Shown here: piece after piece, positions 6,602 to 16,041 of the stretch
How positions within the stretch are numbered: position 1 is the stretch's first letter
Layout: each line of letters starts with the position of its first letter
Origin: Chloroflexota bacterium
GTDB lineage: Bacteria > Chloroflexota > Dehalococcoidia > DSGV01
DNA length: 58,552 nucleotides
Assembly: GCA_021787985.1 (NCBI GenBank)
Contig: JAJYLG010000002.1
Location: 45,089-103,640 of the forward strand
Direction of reading: 5' to 3'
Notes under the pieces: generated by a model
Database searches by the model: none
The model's input: the letters and a program-made list of their open reading frames with translations, nothing else
What the model was told of the DNA's origin: nothing
Made by a program: the position numbers and the translations under genes

Positions 6602-8071
6602 ATGGCCAACCGGGTGCACCGCAAGCTCGCCATACCCGTACAGCCCGTGCCGAAGCAGCGGCCGGAGGAGCGGCTGCTGAACTGGGACGAGGTCTACCGC
6701 GGCTACGATCAGGAGACCGCGATGGTGGAGGCGGCCCGTTGCATCCAATGCCCCACGGCGCCGTGTCAGGAAGTCTGCCCGGTGCACAATGACATCCCGG
6801 GCGCGCTCGCTCGGCTCGAGGTGGGCGACGTGCACGGCGCGGCCGGCGTGTTCCGCCAGACCAGCAACCTGCCCGAGATGTGCGGCCGGCTGTGCCCGCA
6901 GGAGCGGCTGTGCGAGGGGAACTGCGTCGTCGGCTTCGCGATCCGCCCGGGGAACTTCAGCCAGCCGCCGGTCAGCATTGGCAAGCTCGAGGCGTTCGTG
7001 ACCGACCACCAGCGCCGTGAGCTGGGCGGCTTCCCGGTCCCCGAATGCGCGGCGCCCAGCGGCCGCCGGGTCGCGATCGTCGGCAGCGGCCCGGCGGGAC
7101 TGGCCGCGGCCGAGGAACTGGCGCAGGCGGGCCACGCGTGCACCGTGTTCGAGGCTTGGCCGGAGCCGGGCGGGGTGCTGCTCTACGGGATCCCGAACTT
7201 CAAGATGCGCAAGGAGATCCTGCAAGAGAAGATCGCGATGCTGCGCGGGGTCGGCGTCGAGTTCGTCTGCGATGTCTGGATCGGCTCCGACGTCAGCCTG
7301 GATGACCTCTTTGACCGGGGCTTCGACGCCGTCTTCCTGGGCACGGGTGCCGGCGTCGGGAACACGCTCGGCGTGTCGGGCGAGGACGAGTTCGCCCAAA
7401 TCTTCGCGGCAACCGACTTCCTGGTGCGCGGCAACCTGAGGCCGGAGCAGCTCCCGCCGGGGCTGCGCGAGCCGTTGGACGTCGGCCGGCGCGTGGTCGT
7501 GATCGGCGGTGGCGACACGTCGATGGACTGCGTGCGAACGGCGCGGCGGCTCGGCGCGGACGAGGTCACCTGCGTCTACCGGCGGACCGAGGCGGAGATG
7601 CTCGGCCGCGACGAGGAGCGGCGACACGCCCGCGAGGAGGGGGTGCGCTTCCTGTGGCTGACGGCGCCGTTGCGCTTCGTGGGCGAGCCGGATGGGAGGG
7701 TGACGGGCGTGGAGTGCGTGCGCATGGAGCTGGGCGAGCCGGACGAGTCGGGTCGGCGCCGCCCGCGGCCGGTGCGTGGGAGCGAGTTCGTCATCCCGTG
7801 CGACACGGCGGTGGTGGCGATCGGCTACAACGCCGACCCGACGGTGCCGCAGGCGGCCGGGCTGAGGACGCGTCGCGGGGCGCTGGTCGAGGTGGACCCC
7901 GAGACGTTCGAGACGAACCGCCCCGGCGTCTTTGCCGGGGGCGACAATGTCAACGGCGCGGACCTGGTGGTCACCGCGTTGGCCGACGGACGGCGCGCGG
8001 CGGCCGCGATCGACCGGTACCTGAGTGCGCTGCCGGCGGAAGCGAGGGGGACGGCATCCCGTGGACGCTAG
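6602..8071 (+). CDS. gltD: GltD-type NADPH-dependent flavoprotein (glutamate synthase small subunit-like)
   Basis: The 489-aa protein has the N-terminal double [4Fe-4S] pattern of GltD (CIQCPTAPC..VCPVHNDIPG, then CGRLCPQERLCEGNC). An FAD fold follows (VGSGPAGLAAAEE) and then the NADPH fold (VIGGGDTSMDCVRTA). It ends with the usual FAGGDNVNGADLVVTALADGR block. Such proteins feed electrons from NADPH to glutamate synthase, or act as electron-transfer subunits of related enzymes. No large subunit (gltB) is beside it, so the partner is unknown. ATG 6602 follows GGGGGAG. Confidence 0.85.
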   Translation: MANRVHRKLAIPVQPVPKQRPEERLLNWDEVYRGYDQETAMVEAARCIQCPTAPCQEVCPVHNDIPGALARLEVGDVHGAAGVFRQTSNLPEMCGRLCPQERLCEGNCVVGFAIRPGNFSQPPVSIGKLEAFVTDHQRRELGGFPVPECAAPSGRRVAIVGSGPAGLAAAEELAQAGHACTVFEAWPEPGGVLLYGIPNFKMRKEILQEKIAMLRGVGVEFVCDVWIGSDVSLDDLFDRGFDAVFLGTGAGVGNTLGVSGEDEFAQIFAATDFLVRGNLRPEQLPPGLREPLDVGRRVVVIGGGDTSMDCVRTARRLGADEVTCVYRRTEAEMLGRDEERRHAREEGVRFLWLTAPLRFVGEPDGRVTGVECVRMELGEPDESGRRRPRPVRGSEFVIPCDTAVVAIGYNADPTVPQAAGLRTRRGALVEVDPETFETNRPGVFAGGDNVNGADLVVTALADGRRAAAAIDRYLSALPAEARGTASRGR

Positions 8072-8292
8072 GCCGCGCGCGGTCGCGCCAGCGCGCGGTG
8101 CGCGGGCATGCGAAGCGCTTCCACCAGCAGGCGCAGGCTCGGCAGGTTGAGCTGGGCGAAGTTGGAGTAGTCCAATCGCAGCTCCATCTCTGCCTCGATC
8201 TGCCGCCAACGCTGGCAGTAGTCGCCCCCGAAGCGCTCGTCCAGCAGCTCAACCAGCTCGTCTATGAGCTGCTCCCGTGGCGTGCGTTGCAT
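8068..8292 (-). CDS. Small conserved-looking protein of unknown function
   Basis: The 74-aa protein reads MQRTPREQLIDELVELLDER, then RWRQIEAEMELRLD and LPSLRLLVEALRMP. It appears to be a helical, acidic/Leu-rich protein. ATG 8292 has a good ribosome site (AAAGGAG, 8 nt before). It is convergent with the gltD-like gene and overlaps its stop by 4 nt. I do not recognise the family. Confidence 0.55.
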   Translation of the reverse strand: MQRTPREQLIDELVELLDERFGGDYCQRWRQIEAEMELRLDYSNFAQLNLPSLRLLVEALRMPAHRALARPRAA

Positions 8293-8421
8293 GCGCGGAC
8301 TCCTTTCCGCGTGCTGGCCGGCGATTCCGTGCCGTCCCCCGGCTCGCACTAGGATCTTCGGCGCGCCCGCGGGGACCTTCAGTCGCCGCGAGGGATGAGT
8401 TCGGGCGAGAGTGACGGAAGC

Positions 8422-9402
8422 TCACGGGCCCTGGGGACTGACCACTCCGGGCACGCCCGCCTCGAAGTGCGCCGGAGGGTCTGCCGGGACCGTCCCGTCG
8501 ATTACCGCCGAGACCCGCGCGAGCGACGCCAAGGCCAGCAGATTGCGGACGTTGAAGCCGTAGGCCAGGCAGCGCGGCGAGAGGTCGGCGGCGCCGTCGG
8601 GACAGGTGCTGGGATGAATGCCGTCCGCGCCCAGTCCCTCGCCCGCGGTGAAGCGCTCCAGCGCCAGGTGGAAGTCCATCACCGGCAGGCGCAGGTTCTC
8701 GCCGATCTCGCGGATGGCGGCATTCACGTCGGCGACGGGCATCGATGCGTGGGGCAGGCCCGGCCGCTGCGGGATGGTGGAGAGGACAGGCACCACGCCC
8801 GCTTGCTCGATCCGCTCGACCAGCGCGATGAGACCGGTGGCGAAGCAGCCCAGCTCGCCGCCGCAGAAGGCCCAGTCGTTGGTTCCGACCTCCACCAGCG
8901 CGACCTGCGGACGGATCTCGCGGAGCTCGGCGCCGAGGAAGGACTCGCCGGGGAAGCAGCCGGCGGCGGTGCACGGGGTGAGCAAGTAGCCGGCGCCCGC
9001 GCCGGGCACGGCCGCGAAGCTCGCGCGGTTGCACGAGGTGGCGCTGGCGCCGTCGATCACCTGGTTGCACCAGCGCAGCGCGGCCGGCTGGAGATCGGCG
9101 TAGTCGCCGAACTCGCCGTGTCCACCGCTGAAGCCGCACAGGGAGTTGCAGCTCGAGGTGATGCTGTCGCCAACCTTGATGAAGACGGCCGGCCGCTCCC
9201 CTTGTGTGGCGCCGGCTTCGACCAGCGCCTGGATGTGCTCGGCCGTCGCGGCGTCGATCGACGGGACGCCGGGGATCCCGGCCCATGGTTCGGCGGAGGT
9301 CGCCGGACTTCGGGCCGGCAGCGGCAGTCCACTGCCGATGACCAGCGCGGCGGTCAGCGCCATGAGCATCAGGGCGAGCAGCGTGGCGCGGCGGGGGCGC
9401 AC
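8422..9402 (-). CDS. Secreted SGNH/GDSL-family hydrolase
   Basis: The 326-aa protein starts with an Arg-rich N-region and a hydrophobic segment (about 8-28), a signal peptide or anchor. The catalytic blocks of the SGNH esterase/lipase fold follow: GDS with S80, GTND with N175, and DGIHPS with D260 and H263. Several Cys lie in C.{4-5}C pairs, suggesting disulfides and extracytoplasmic location. Family members deacylate lipids, sugars or peptidoglycan; the substrate is not predictable. The start is a GTG with a weak ribosome site. Hairpin 9445-9483 separates it from dnaE. Confidence 0.82.
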   Translation of the reverse strand: MRPRRATLLALMLMALTAALVIGSGLPLPARSPATSAEPWAGIPGVPSIDAATAEHIQALVEAGATQGERPAVFIKVGDSITSSCNSLCGFSGGHGEFGDYADLQPAALRWCNQVIDGASATSCNRASFAAVPGAGAGYLLTPCTAAGCFPGESFLGAELREIRPQVALVEVGTNDWAFCGGELGCFATGLIALVERIEQAGVVPVLSTIPQRPGLPHASMPVADVNAAIREIGENLRLPVMDFHLALERFTAGEGLGADGIHPSTCPDGAADLSPRCLAYGFNVRNLLALASLARVSAVIDGTVPADPPAHFEAGVPGVVSPQGP

Positions 9403-9444
9403 GCGCTACCCCGCGCCACCGGCGCCGGGGCCCGCCGCGGCCTG

Positions 9445-9483
9445 TCCCCGCCTGCCTGGCGGGCAGACAGGCGCAGGCGGGGA
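9445..9483 (-). terminator. Hairpin between dnaE and the SGNH hydrolase gene
   Basis: TCCCCGCCTGC (9445-9455) pairs perfectly with GCAGGCGGGGA (9473-9483), 11 bp with a 17-nt loop that can pair further. It sits 8 nt after the dnaE stop, as expected of a terminator, but has no T-run. In such GC-rich genomes T-runs are often absent; a rho-dependent end is also possible. Confidence 0.5.
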
Positions 9484-9490
9484 ACCGGCG

Positions 9491-12400
9491 TCAGGCGCGG
9501 GCACCGGCGGCTACCGGCTCGAGGATATCGCCGAAGGCACCGAGGGCGACGCGCAGGTCGGTCAGCAGCTCCGGTGTGACGTGGGCGCAGCCGATGCGGA
9601 AGCGCTGCCGGCCGCCGAGGGCGGGCAGCTCGAGCACCACCGGCCGCTCGCCGGGCTGGCGGCGCACGAGGTCGACCACGCGCTGGAGGCGCAAGCGGTC
9701 GTCCTCCGGGTGGTCGCTCTCGGTGATGCGAAGGAGCAGGAGCGGCCCGGCGTCGGTGTCCGCGGCGGCGGTGTCGGGCGGCCGCGGCGGTGTCGCCGGT
9801 ACGACGTTGGCCTCGACGGCGGGCAGGGGCGGCGGCTCCGCGGTGGGCGCAGCGCAGGCGGGCTCCGCGAGGGGCGCGGTCGCGGCGTCCATGTCCCACG
9901 CCTCTTGCACAGCGAGCGAGAGGCGGTCATCGCGCTGGCGAACGCGGACGATCGCCACGACGATGCGGCCGTCCTGCCAGAGGTCACGTGTCCGCTCGTA
10001 CTGGTCCGGCCAGACGGTGACCTCGGCCGAGCCCGAGAGGTCCTCGAGCATCACGGCCAGGAACGACCTGCCGTCACGGGTGACCAGGTGGCGGACGCCG
10101 GTCACTAGGCCGGCGATGGTGACGTCGCGCCCGGCGAGCTCGGGCGACACCTCGGTGATCACGGCCGTGGTCTGTTCGGCGACGCGGGAGGCCGCCTGGC
10201 GAAACGGGTGCTCGGTCACGTACGTGCCGAGCAGCTCCTTCTCCCAGGCGAGCATCTCACGGGCCGGAGCTGGGGCGTTGGCGATCTCGACTTCCGGCGC
10301 CGGGGTGGCCACGTTCTGGCCGAACAGGTCGAACATGGTGGTCTGTCCGGACTCGCGCAGTCGCGCCTCGCGCTGCATGATCGCGAGCAGCCGCTCCGCC
10401 CCGGCAAGCAGCGACCCGCGGTCACCGAAGTCGTCGAGGGCGCCTGCCTTGACCAGGCTCTCGAGCACGCGGCGGTTGCAGTGGCGCGGGTTGGTGCGGC
10501 GCAGGAAGTCCGCGAGCGAAGGGTAGGGGCCGGCGGTCGCGCGCTCGGCAACGATCGCCTCGGCCGCGCCCTCGCCCACGTTCTTGATGGTCGAGAGGCC
10601 GAAACGGATGGCGTGCTCGCCCGGCGCCACCAGCTCGCAGGAGAAATTGACGGCGCTGCGGTTGACGTCCGGCCGGAGCACGGCGATGCCGCGGCGGGCG
10701 CACTCAGCGGCGGCCTGGGCCACGCGGTCGGCCAGGCCGGAGGGGTGGTTCGCGGCGAGCATGAGCACGGCGGTGAGGTACTCTACCGGATAGTTCGCGG
10801 CCAGGTAGGCAGTCTGGTAGCTGATGGTCGCGTAGCAGACGGCGTGCGCTTTGTTGAACGCGTAACCGGCGAACGGCTCGACCAGGTCGAAGATCTTCTC
10901 CGCGTCCTCGCGCGAGTAGCCCCGGGCGATTGCGCCGGCGATGAAGCGGTCGCGCTCGGCGAGCATGACGTCGCGCTTCTTCTTCCCCATCGCCTTGCGC
11001 ATGATGTCGGCCTGACCGAGGGAGTAGCCGGAGAACTTGCGCGCGATGAGCAGCACTTGGTCCTGGTAACAGATGACGCCGTAGGTCTCGTCCAGGATCT
11101 CCGCCAGGTCGGGGTGCGGGTAGACGATCGGCTCGCGGCCGTGCTTGGCGGCGCAATAGCGCGGGATATGCGCCATCGGCCCGGGGCGGTAGAGCGCGAC
11201 CATGGCGGTGAGCTCGGCGATCGAGCGCGGCTGCAGCTCCTGAATGTAGCGCCGCATGCCGGCCGACTCGAGCTGGAAGACGCCGAAGGTCTCGCCGCGG
11301 CCGAGCATGTCGTACGTTGCGGCGTCGCCGTCGGGCAGTGTCTTGAGCTCGAGGGGGAGGCCCCGGAGCTCGCGGACCAGCTCGACGGCCTTGCCGAGGA
11401 TGGTCAGGTTGCTCAGGCCGAGGAAGTCCATCTTGAGCAGCCCGATGGCGGCGACGTCGTTCATCTCGAACTGCGTCATCGGGATGGCGTCGTCCTCGCC
11501 GCGGGCCGGTCGCTGCAAGGGCACGTGCTCGACGAGTGGGTCGCGGGCGATCACCACGCCGGCGGCGTGGGTCGAGGCGTGGCGGGCGACGCCTTCCAGC
11601 CGGCGGGCGGTGTCGACGAGGCGGCGCAGGGCCGGGTCGCCGTCGTATGCCTGACGGAACTCCAGGCCCTCCTCGAGCGCCGCGTCGAGGGTGACGCCGA
11701 GGCGTACGGGCACGAGCCGGACGATCCGGTCGACGTCGCTGAAGGACATGCCATAGGCGCGGCCGACATCGCGGATGGCGGCACGGGCGCCGAGCGTGCC
11801 GAAGGTGATGATCTGGGCGACGCGGTCGGCGCCGTACTTGTCCGAGACGTAGCGGATCACCTCGTCGCGCCGGTCGTCGGCGAAGTCCATGTCGATATCG
11901 GGCATCTCGCGCCGCTCGATGTTGAGGAAGCGCTCGAAGACGAGCTGGTTGGCGAGCGGGTCGATGTCGGTGATGCCGAGCGTATAGAGGATGATGCTGG
12001 CGGCGGCGGAGCCGCGCACACCGTAGGGGATGTCGCGCCCGCGGGCGAAGTCGGCGAAGTCGGCAACGATGAGGATATAGGACGCGAAGCCGGTCTGGCG
12101 GACGACATCGAGCTCGTACTCGAGGCGGCGGCGCGCGTCCTCGCTGCCGGCCGGGTAGCGGCGCTCCAGTCCCTGGGAGCAGAGAGCGGCGAGGTGCTCG
12201 TCGGCCGTGCGGCCGAGCGGGAGGTCGGGGTCGGGCAGGTGCAGGCGGCCGAAGTCGATCTCCAGGTCGCAGAGGTCGGCGACGAGCTGGGTGTTGCTGA
12301 TCGCCTGGGGGAGCTCGGGGAAGAGGTCGAGCATCTCCTGCTCGCTCTTGACGTAATACGAGCCGCCGTCCAGCTTGAGGCGGTCCTGCTGGTCGACGGT

Positions 12401-13069
12401 GCTGCCGGTGCCGATGCACAGCAGCACGTCGTGCGGCTCGGCGTCGTCGGGCAGGAGGTAGTGCGAGTCGTTGGTGGCGACGACGGGGATGCTCAGCTCG
12501 CGGCCCAGGCGGTAGAGCGTCGGGTTCACCCGCGAGAACCGCTCGTCGCCGTGCTCCTGCACCTCGAGGAACAACGCGTCGAAGGCCTCGCGCTGCCAGG
12601 CGATGGCGGCGCGGGCGTCGTCTTCACGGCCGTCCTGCAGGGCGCGGTGGATCTCGCTCGATGGACATCCGGAGAGCGCGACGATGCCGCGCCCGTACTG
12701 CTCGAGCGCCGCGCGATCCATGCGTGGGCGGTAGTAGTAGCCCTCGAGGTGGGCGATGGTGCTGAGCCGCATCAGGTTGCGGTAGCCTTCGGCGTTGCGC
12801 GCGAGCAAGGTGAGGTGATGGGGCGACTTGTCGCGCGGGTCGCGGTCGTGCCGCGAGCCGGGGGCGACGTAGGCCTCGAGGCCGATGATCGGCTTGAGGC
12901 CCGCATCGCGTGCGGCACGGTAGAACTGGATGGCGCCGTGCATGGCGCCGTGGTCGGTGAGCGCGACGGCCTGCTGGCCGAGCTCGCGGACACGCTCCAT
13001 CAGCGGCGCGATGCGGGTCATGCCGTCGAGCAGGGAGTACTCCGTGTGGAGGTGTAAATGAGTAAACAT
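9491..13069 (-). CDS. dnaE: DNA polymerase III alpha subunit
   Basis: A 1192-aa replicative polymerase. It opens with the PHP domain (FTHLHLHTEYSLLDG, LTDHGAMHG). The palm block with catalytic aspartates is PDIDMDFADDRRDEVI, and FNKAHAVCYATISYQTAYL belongs to the finger/thumb region. Helix-hairpin-helix sequence lies near residues 830-880, and an OB fold at about 990-1070 (VTIAGLVTGVRHL ... LEDLSGSAEVTVWP). The tail holds a low-complexity Pro/Ala linker and a final domain. E. coli DnaE has 1160 residues. It starts at ATG 13069. Confidence 0.97.
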   Translation of the reverse strand: MFTHLHLHTEYSLLDGMTRIAPLMERVRELGQQAVALTDHGAMHGAIQFYRAARDAGLKPIIGLEAYVAPGSRHDRDPRDKSPHHLTLLARNAEGYRNLMRLSTIAHLEGYYYRPRMDRAALEQYGRGIVALSGCPSSEIHRALQDGREDDARAAIAWQREAFDALFLEVQEHGDERFSRVNPTLYRLGRELSIPVVATNDSHYLLPDDAEPHDVLLCIGTGSTVDQQDRLKLDGGSYYVKSEQEMLDLFPELPQAISNTQLVADLCDLEIDFGRLHLPDPDLPLGRTADEHLAALCSQGLERRYPAGSEDARRRLEYELDVVRQTGFASYILIVADFADFARGRDIPYGVRGSAAASIILYTLGITDIDPLANQLVFERFLNIERREMPDIDMDFADDRRDEVIRYVSDKYGADRVAQIITFGTLGARAAIRDVGRAYGMSFSDVDRIVRLVPVRLGVTLDAALEEGLEFRQAYDGDPALRRLVDTARRLEGVARHASTHAAGVVIARDPLVEHVPLQRPARGEDDAIPMTQFEMNDVAAIGLLKMDFLGLSNLTILGKAVELVRELRGLPLELKTLPDGDAATYDMLGRGETFGVFQLESAGMRRYIQELQPRSIAELTAMVALYRPGPMAHIPRYCAAKHGREPIVYPHPDLAEILDETYGVICYQDQVLLIARKFSGYSLGQADIMRKAMGKKKRDVMLAERDRFIAGAIARGYSREDAEKIFDLVEPFAGYAFNKAHAVCYATISYQTAYLAANYPVEYLTAVLMLAANHPSGLADRVAQAAAECARRGIAVLRPDVNRSAVNFSCELVAPGEHAIRFGLSTIKNVGEGAAEAIVAERATAGPYPSLADFLRRTNPRHCNRRVLESLVKAGALDDFGDRGSLLAGAERLLAIMQREARLRESGQTTMFDLFGQNVATPAPEVEIANAPAPAREMLAWEKELLGTYVTEHPFRQAASRVAEQTTAVITEVSPELAGRDVTIAGLVTGVRHLVTRDGRSFLAVMLEDLSGSAEVTVWPDQYERTRDLWQDGRIVVAIVRVRQRDDRLSLAVQEAWDMDAATAPLAEPACAAPTAEPPPLPAVEANVVPATPPRPPDTAAADTDAGPLLLLRITESDHPEDDRLRLQRVVDLVRRQPGERPVVLELPALGGRQRFRIGCAHVTPELLTDLRVALGAFGDILEPVAAGARA

Positions 13070-13169
13070 CTGAGCCGTTCGGTCTTGGGTTGACGCCCTT
13101 GAGGATACACCCGCCGGGGCGCCTCAGCGGGGGGCGGTTATAGCAACTTGCCCGGGTCAGGCGTGGACT

Positions 13170-13187
13170 GCGGGAGCTTGCTCCCGC
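13170..13187 (-). terminator. Hairpin downstream of the GT2 gene
   Basis: GCGGGAG (13170-13176) and CTCCCGC (13181-13187) form a 7-bp hairpin with a CTTG tetraloop, 24 nt after the glycosyltransferase stop and before dnaE. It probably marks the end of the two-gene unit at 13212-14779. Confidence 0.4.
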
Positions 13188-13211
13188 CTTCGCGTGTGGC
13201 GCGCTACGTCG

Positions 13212-13958
13212 CTACGGGCGAGCGCCGCGGTGCCACCAGCGGATGCGAGCCAGGTCCCAGGCCACACGCGTCGCGTTGCCGACGGTCGGTCGGAGCTGGC
13301 TGCCGGGCCGGTGCTCCCACACGACCGGCACGACCGCGATCCGCATGCCCATGCGCCGCGCCAGGTACAGGATCTCGGTATCGAACACCCAGCCAGTTGA
13401 ACGCTGGGCGGAGAAGAGCCGACGCGCCGCCGGCCGGGCGAAGCACTTCAGCGGGCATTGCGGGTCGGCGATCCCCGGCAGCACCAGCCAGGAGCGGAGC
13501 TGCGAGTAGCTGCGTCCCAGCAGCCGCCGGTAGGTCGGCTGGCTGGTGCGCATATCGTATCCGCCCGGCTGCACCCGCGAGCCCACGGCGACGTCGAACC
13601 CGCGGCCGAGCGGCTCGAGGACACGGTCGATCTCCTCGAGCGGCGTCGCCAGGTCGGCGTCGGTGAAGCACACGCGCTCGCCTTCTGCCGCCAGCATGCC
13701 GGTGCGCACGGCCGCGCCCTTGCCGCGGTTGTGGCGGTGGCGGAGCAGCCGCAGCGGCGCGCGCTCGGGGAACTCCGGGATCACCGCCTCGACCAGCGCG
13801 GCCGTCTGATCTTGCGAGCCGTCGTCCACCACGATGACCTCGCACGGCTCGCCGCGACCGTCCACGTACGCCCGCAGAGCGGCGAGCGTTGGGCCGAGGC
13901 GTCGGGCCTCGTTGTACGCCGGCACGACGATCGAAAGGGCGGGACGACGAGGGGTCAC
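13212..13958 (-). CDS. Family 2 glycosyltransferase (dolichyl/polyprenyl-phosphate glucose synthase type)
   Basis: The 248-aa GT2 enzyme has SIVVPAYNEARRLGPTL, then CEVIVVDDGSQDQT, NRGKGAAVRTGML, DADLATPLEEI and GWVFDTEILYLARRMG. This is the DPG-synthase-like subgroup that transfers a sugar from a nucleotide to a polyprenyl phosphate at the membrane. No C-terminal membrane helices follow the catalytic domain. GTG 13958 overlaps the upstream gene by 4 nt. The actual sugar and acceptor cannot be told. Confidence 0.85.
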   Translation of the reverse strand: MTPRRPALSIVVPAYNEARRLGPTLAALRAYVDGRGEPCEVIVVDDGSQDQTAALVEAVIPEFPERAPLRLLRHRHNRGKGAAVRTGMLAAEGERVCFTDADLATPLEEIDRVLEPLGRGFDVAVGSRVQPGGYDMRTSQPTYRRLLGRSYSQLRSWLVLPGIADPQCPLKCFARPAARRLFSAQRSTGWVFDTEILYLARRMGMRIAVVPVVWEHRPGSQLRPTVGNATRVAWDLARIRWWHRGARP

Positions 13959-14779
13959 GCGCCCTCGCGCTGGCCCGCGCCTGCGGACCGCCGCCGCTGT
14001 CGCGGCCGGAGCTCGGGAGCGATCTCGACCGGGCAGCCGGATAGCGCCGCGACCGCGTCGGCCGCGGTCCGCAGGCGCGCCACGCCCGCGGCGCGCGCGG
14101 CCGCCGGCGCCAGCAGGAAGCCGATGCGCAGACGGCGGCCGCTGCTCTTGACCAGCGCCAGCTCCAGCTCGGCGAACTCCGCGCGCGTGCCGTCCGTTGT
14201 GGTGGGGTTGTTCAACTGCTCGATGACCAGCTTCGCGATCTTCTCGAACGGGACCAGCTCGCGCGTGCCGACGCCCATCCCCAGCACGCCCTGCTGCCAC
14301 ACGGCCGACCCCTTGGCCCGGTCGACGACGACATTGGCGCCGACCAGCGCGTAGACCACTCCCATGCCAGAGAAGGGGATGAGCACCAGCGCCACGAGGA
14401 GCAGCAGCGCATCGAGCACGAGCGGCAGGTTGAAGCCCGACAGGACCAGCGCCAGCACCGCTCCGACGCCCAGGGCAAGCCCGGCGCCGGGGACGATGAG
14501 CAGGCTGCGGGCCGGGCGGACCTCGACCCGGCCGGGCGACAGCACGGCCACCTGGCGGTGCAGGTAGACGGTGCGACGTCCGCGTGACGCAGCGGATACG
14601 GCCAGCGGCCGTGCCGGCCGGTCGGTCAAGCGTGCGGCCACGCCCCGATCGTCCGGCCCGCTCTCTGGCGCGTCAAGCGGCGGTGGAGGCTCGGCACGGA
14701 CCGGACGCCACCTGACCGCTGGTGGTCCGGGACCCCGGCCGGTGCTGGCGGAGCCGACGCGGATCGACGATGCGGTCAT
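13955..14779 (-). CDS. Membrane protein of unknown function
   Basis: About 274 aa if ATG 14779 is used. That start lies inside an extragenic repeat, so the true start may be further inside, nearer the conserved-looking RRTVYLHRQVAVLSPGRVEV. Two hydrophobic segments follow (LLIVPGAGLALGVGAVLALVL, and LVLDALLLLVALVLIPFSG). A cytoplasmic domain then carries VGTRELVPFEKIAKLVIEQ, in a style recalling PH-like membrane proteins. It is translationally coupled to the glycosyltransferase. I do not recognise a named family. Confidence 0.55.
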   Translation of the reverse strand: MTASSIRVGSASTGRGPGPPAVRWRPVRAEPPPPLDAPESGPDDRGVAARLTDRPARPLAVSAASRGRRTVYLHRQVAVLSPGRVEVRPARSLLIVPGAGLALGVGAVLALVLSGFNLPLVLDALLLLVALVLIPFSGMGVVYALVGANVVVDRAKGSAVWQQGVLGMGVGTRELVPFEKIAKLVIEQLNNPTTTDGTRAEFAELELALVKSSGRRLRIGFLLAPAAARAAGVARLRTAADAVAALSGCPVEIAPELRPRQRRRSAGAGQREGA

Positions 14780-14849
14780 TCCGGGCGAGCGCGAGCCGGA
14801 ACCCAGGGGTGGCGAGCAGGGCGCTGGGTTCCCGCCTTCGCGGGAATGA
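14776..14849. repeat. Extragenic palindromic repeat (TCATTCC...GGAATGA type)
   Basis: The element is bounded by TCATTCC (14776-14782) and GGAATGA (14843-14849) and contains the hairpin CCCGC-CTTC-GCGGG at 14831-14844. Related pieces occur at 28224-28262, 42037-42062 and 47214-47231. Such elements are common between genes in GC-rich genomes. Here it covers the presumed start of the upstream membrane-protein gene. Confidence 0.6.
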
Positions 14850-15009
14850 CGAGAGAGAGCGCGCGGGAGTGACGGCAGAGCGCGGCCGCTCCTCGATTCG
14901 CTGGAGCAAGCGTGGAACCGGCCCGCTGGCGCCGTTGCCGGGGCACGGAGCGGATGGGACAATCGGAAGGCGGGCGCAGTCCCGCAGTCGGTTCGACAGG
15001 ACCCCTAAG

Positions 15010-16041
15010 GTGACGCAGTCGAAGACCCTCCAGTACGCAGCGGCGGGCGTCGACATCGATGCGGCCGAGCGGCTCGTGGCGCGCTTCCGGGCCCTCGCCG
15101 AGTCGACCCGACGGCCGGAGGTGGCCGCCGGCGTCGGCCCGTTCGCCGCGCTCTTCCGTGCGCCCACCGGCCGGGCGCCGCTGCTGGTCGCCTCGGCCGA
15201 CGGCGTCGGCACGAAGGTCCGCATCGGCGCGCTGCTCGGGCGCTACCGCGGGCTCGGCGCGGACCTGGTCAACCACTGCGTGAACGACGTGCTGTGCGCT
15301 GGGGGCCGCCCGCTTTTCTTCCTCGACTACCTGGCGAGCAACGGCCTTATGGACGACGCGCGCGTGGAGCTCGTCGGCGGGATGGCGGACGCCTGCCGGG
15401 CCACCGGCGCGGCGCTGATCGGCGGCGAGACGGCCGACATGCCGGACGTGTATCGCGCCGGCGACTTCGACATCGCTGGATTCCTGGTGGGAGTGGTCGA
15501 GGAGGACGCCGTGCTCGGCCCCGCGCGCGTGCGGCCGGGTGACGCGCTGCTCGCGCTCCCATCGAGCGGGTTGCACACCAACGGCTACAGCCTGGCGCGG
15601 CGCGTGTACGCGCTCGAAGGGGCGGACGCGGCGGCGCGCCTGGCGCAGCCGCTCCCGGGTGACACGCGCACGCTCGGCGACGCGTTGCTCGAGGTGCACC
15701 GCTGCTACCTGGCGGAGCTCGAGCCGCTCTTGCCGCGCGTCCATGCGCTCGCCCACATCACCGGTGGCGGCATCCCCGGAAACCTGGCGCGAGTGCTGCC
15801 CGCGGACACGGTCGCCCGCGTTCGCCGGCGATCCTGGCGTCCGCCGGCGCTGTTTCGACATATCCAGGCCGAGGGGCGGATCGAGAACGACGAGATGTTC
15901 CGCGTTTTCAACATGGGCGTCGGGATGGTCGTCGTCTGCGCCGCCGACGAGGTCGATGCGCTCCTGGCCGCGCTTCCCGGCGCCTGGCGCCTGGGCGAGG
16001 TGATCGCGGCCGCGGGCAGCCCACACGTGGAGCTTCGCTGA
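15010..16041 (+). CDS. purM: Phosphoribosylformylglycinamidine cyclo-ligase (PurM)
   Basis: The 343-aa AIR synthetase catalyses ATP-dependent ring closure of FGAM, the fifth step of purine synthesis. Motifs are YAAAGVDIDAA, SADGVGTKVRIGALLG, LVNHCVNDVLCAGGRPLFFLDYLA, IGGETADMPDVY, LPSSGLHTNGYSLAR, HITGGGIPGNL and FNMGVGMVVV. All belong to the PurM N- and C-domains, and the length is normal. The start is GTG 15010. The stop overlaps the purH start (TGATG). Confidence 0.96.
   Translation: MTQSKTLQYAAAGVDIDAAERLVARFRALAESTRRPEVAAGVGPFAALFRAPTGRAPLLVASADGVGTKVRIGALLGRYRGLGADLVNHCVNDVLCAGGRPLFFLDYLASNGLMDDARVELVGGMADACRATGAALIGGETADMPDVYRAGDFDIAGFLVGVVEEDAVLGPARVRPGDALLALPSSGLHTNGYSLARRVYALEGADAAARLAQPLPGDTRTLGDALLEVHRCYLAELEPLLPRVHALAHITGGGIPGNLARVLPADTVARVRRRSWRPPALFRHIQAEGRIENDEMFRVFNMGVGMVVVCAADEVDALLAALPGAWRLGEVIAAAGSPHVELR

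Noticed and set aside
5864-8209. 781-codon minus frame across htpX and the gltD-like gene
   Set aside because: Both regions have recognised genes in other frames; its His/Arg/Pro-rich product has no domain and spans an intergenic region.
10208-13057. 949-codon open frame antisense to dnaE
   Set aside because: It is a GC-rich shadow of the well-supported dnaE frame; the translation is Glu/Val/Arg/Gly-rich without any recognisable motif and shows no ribosome site.
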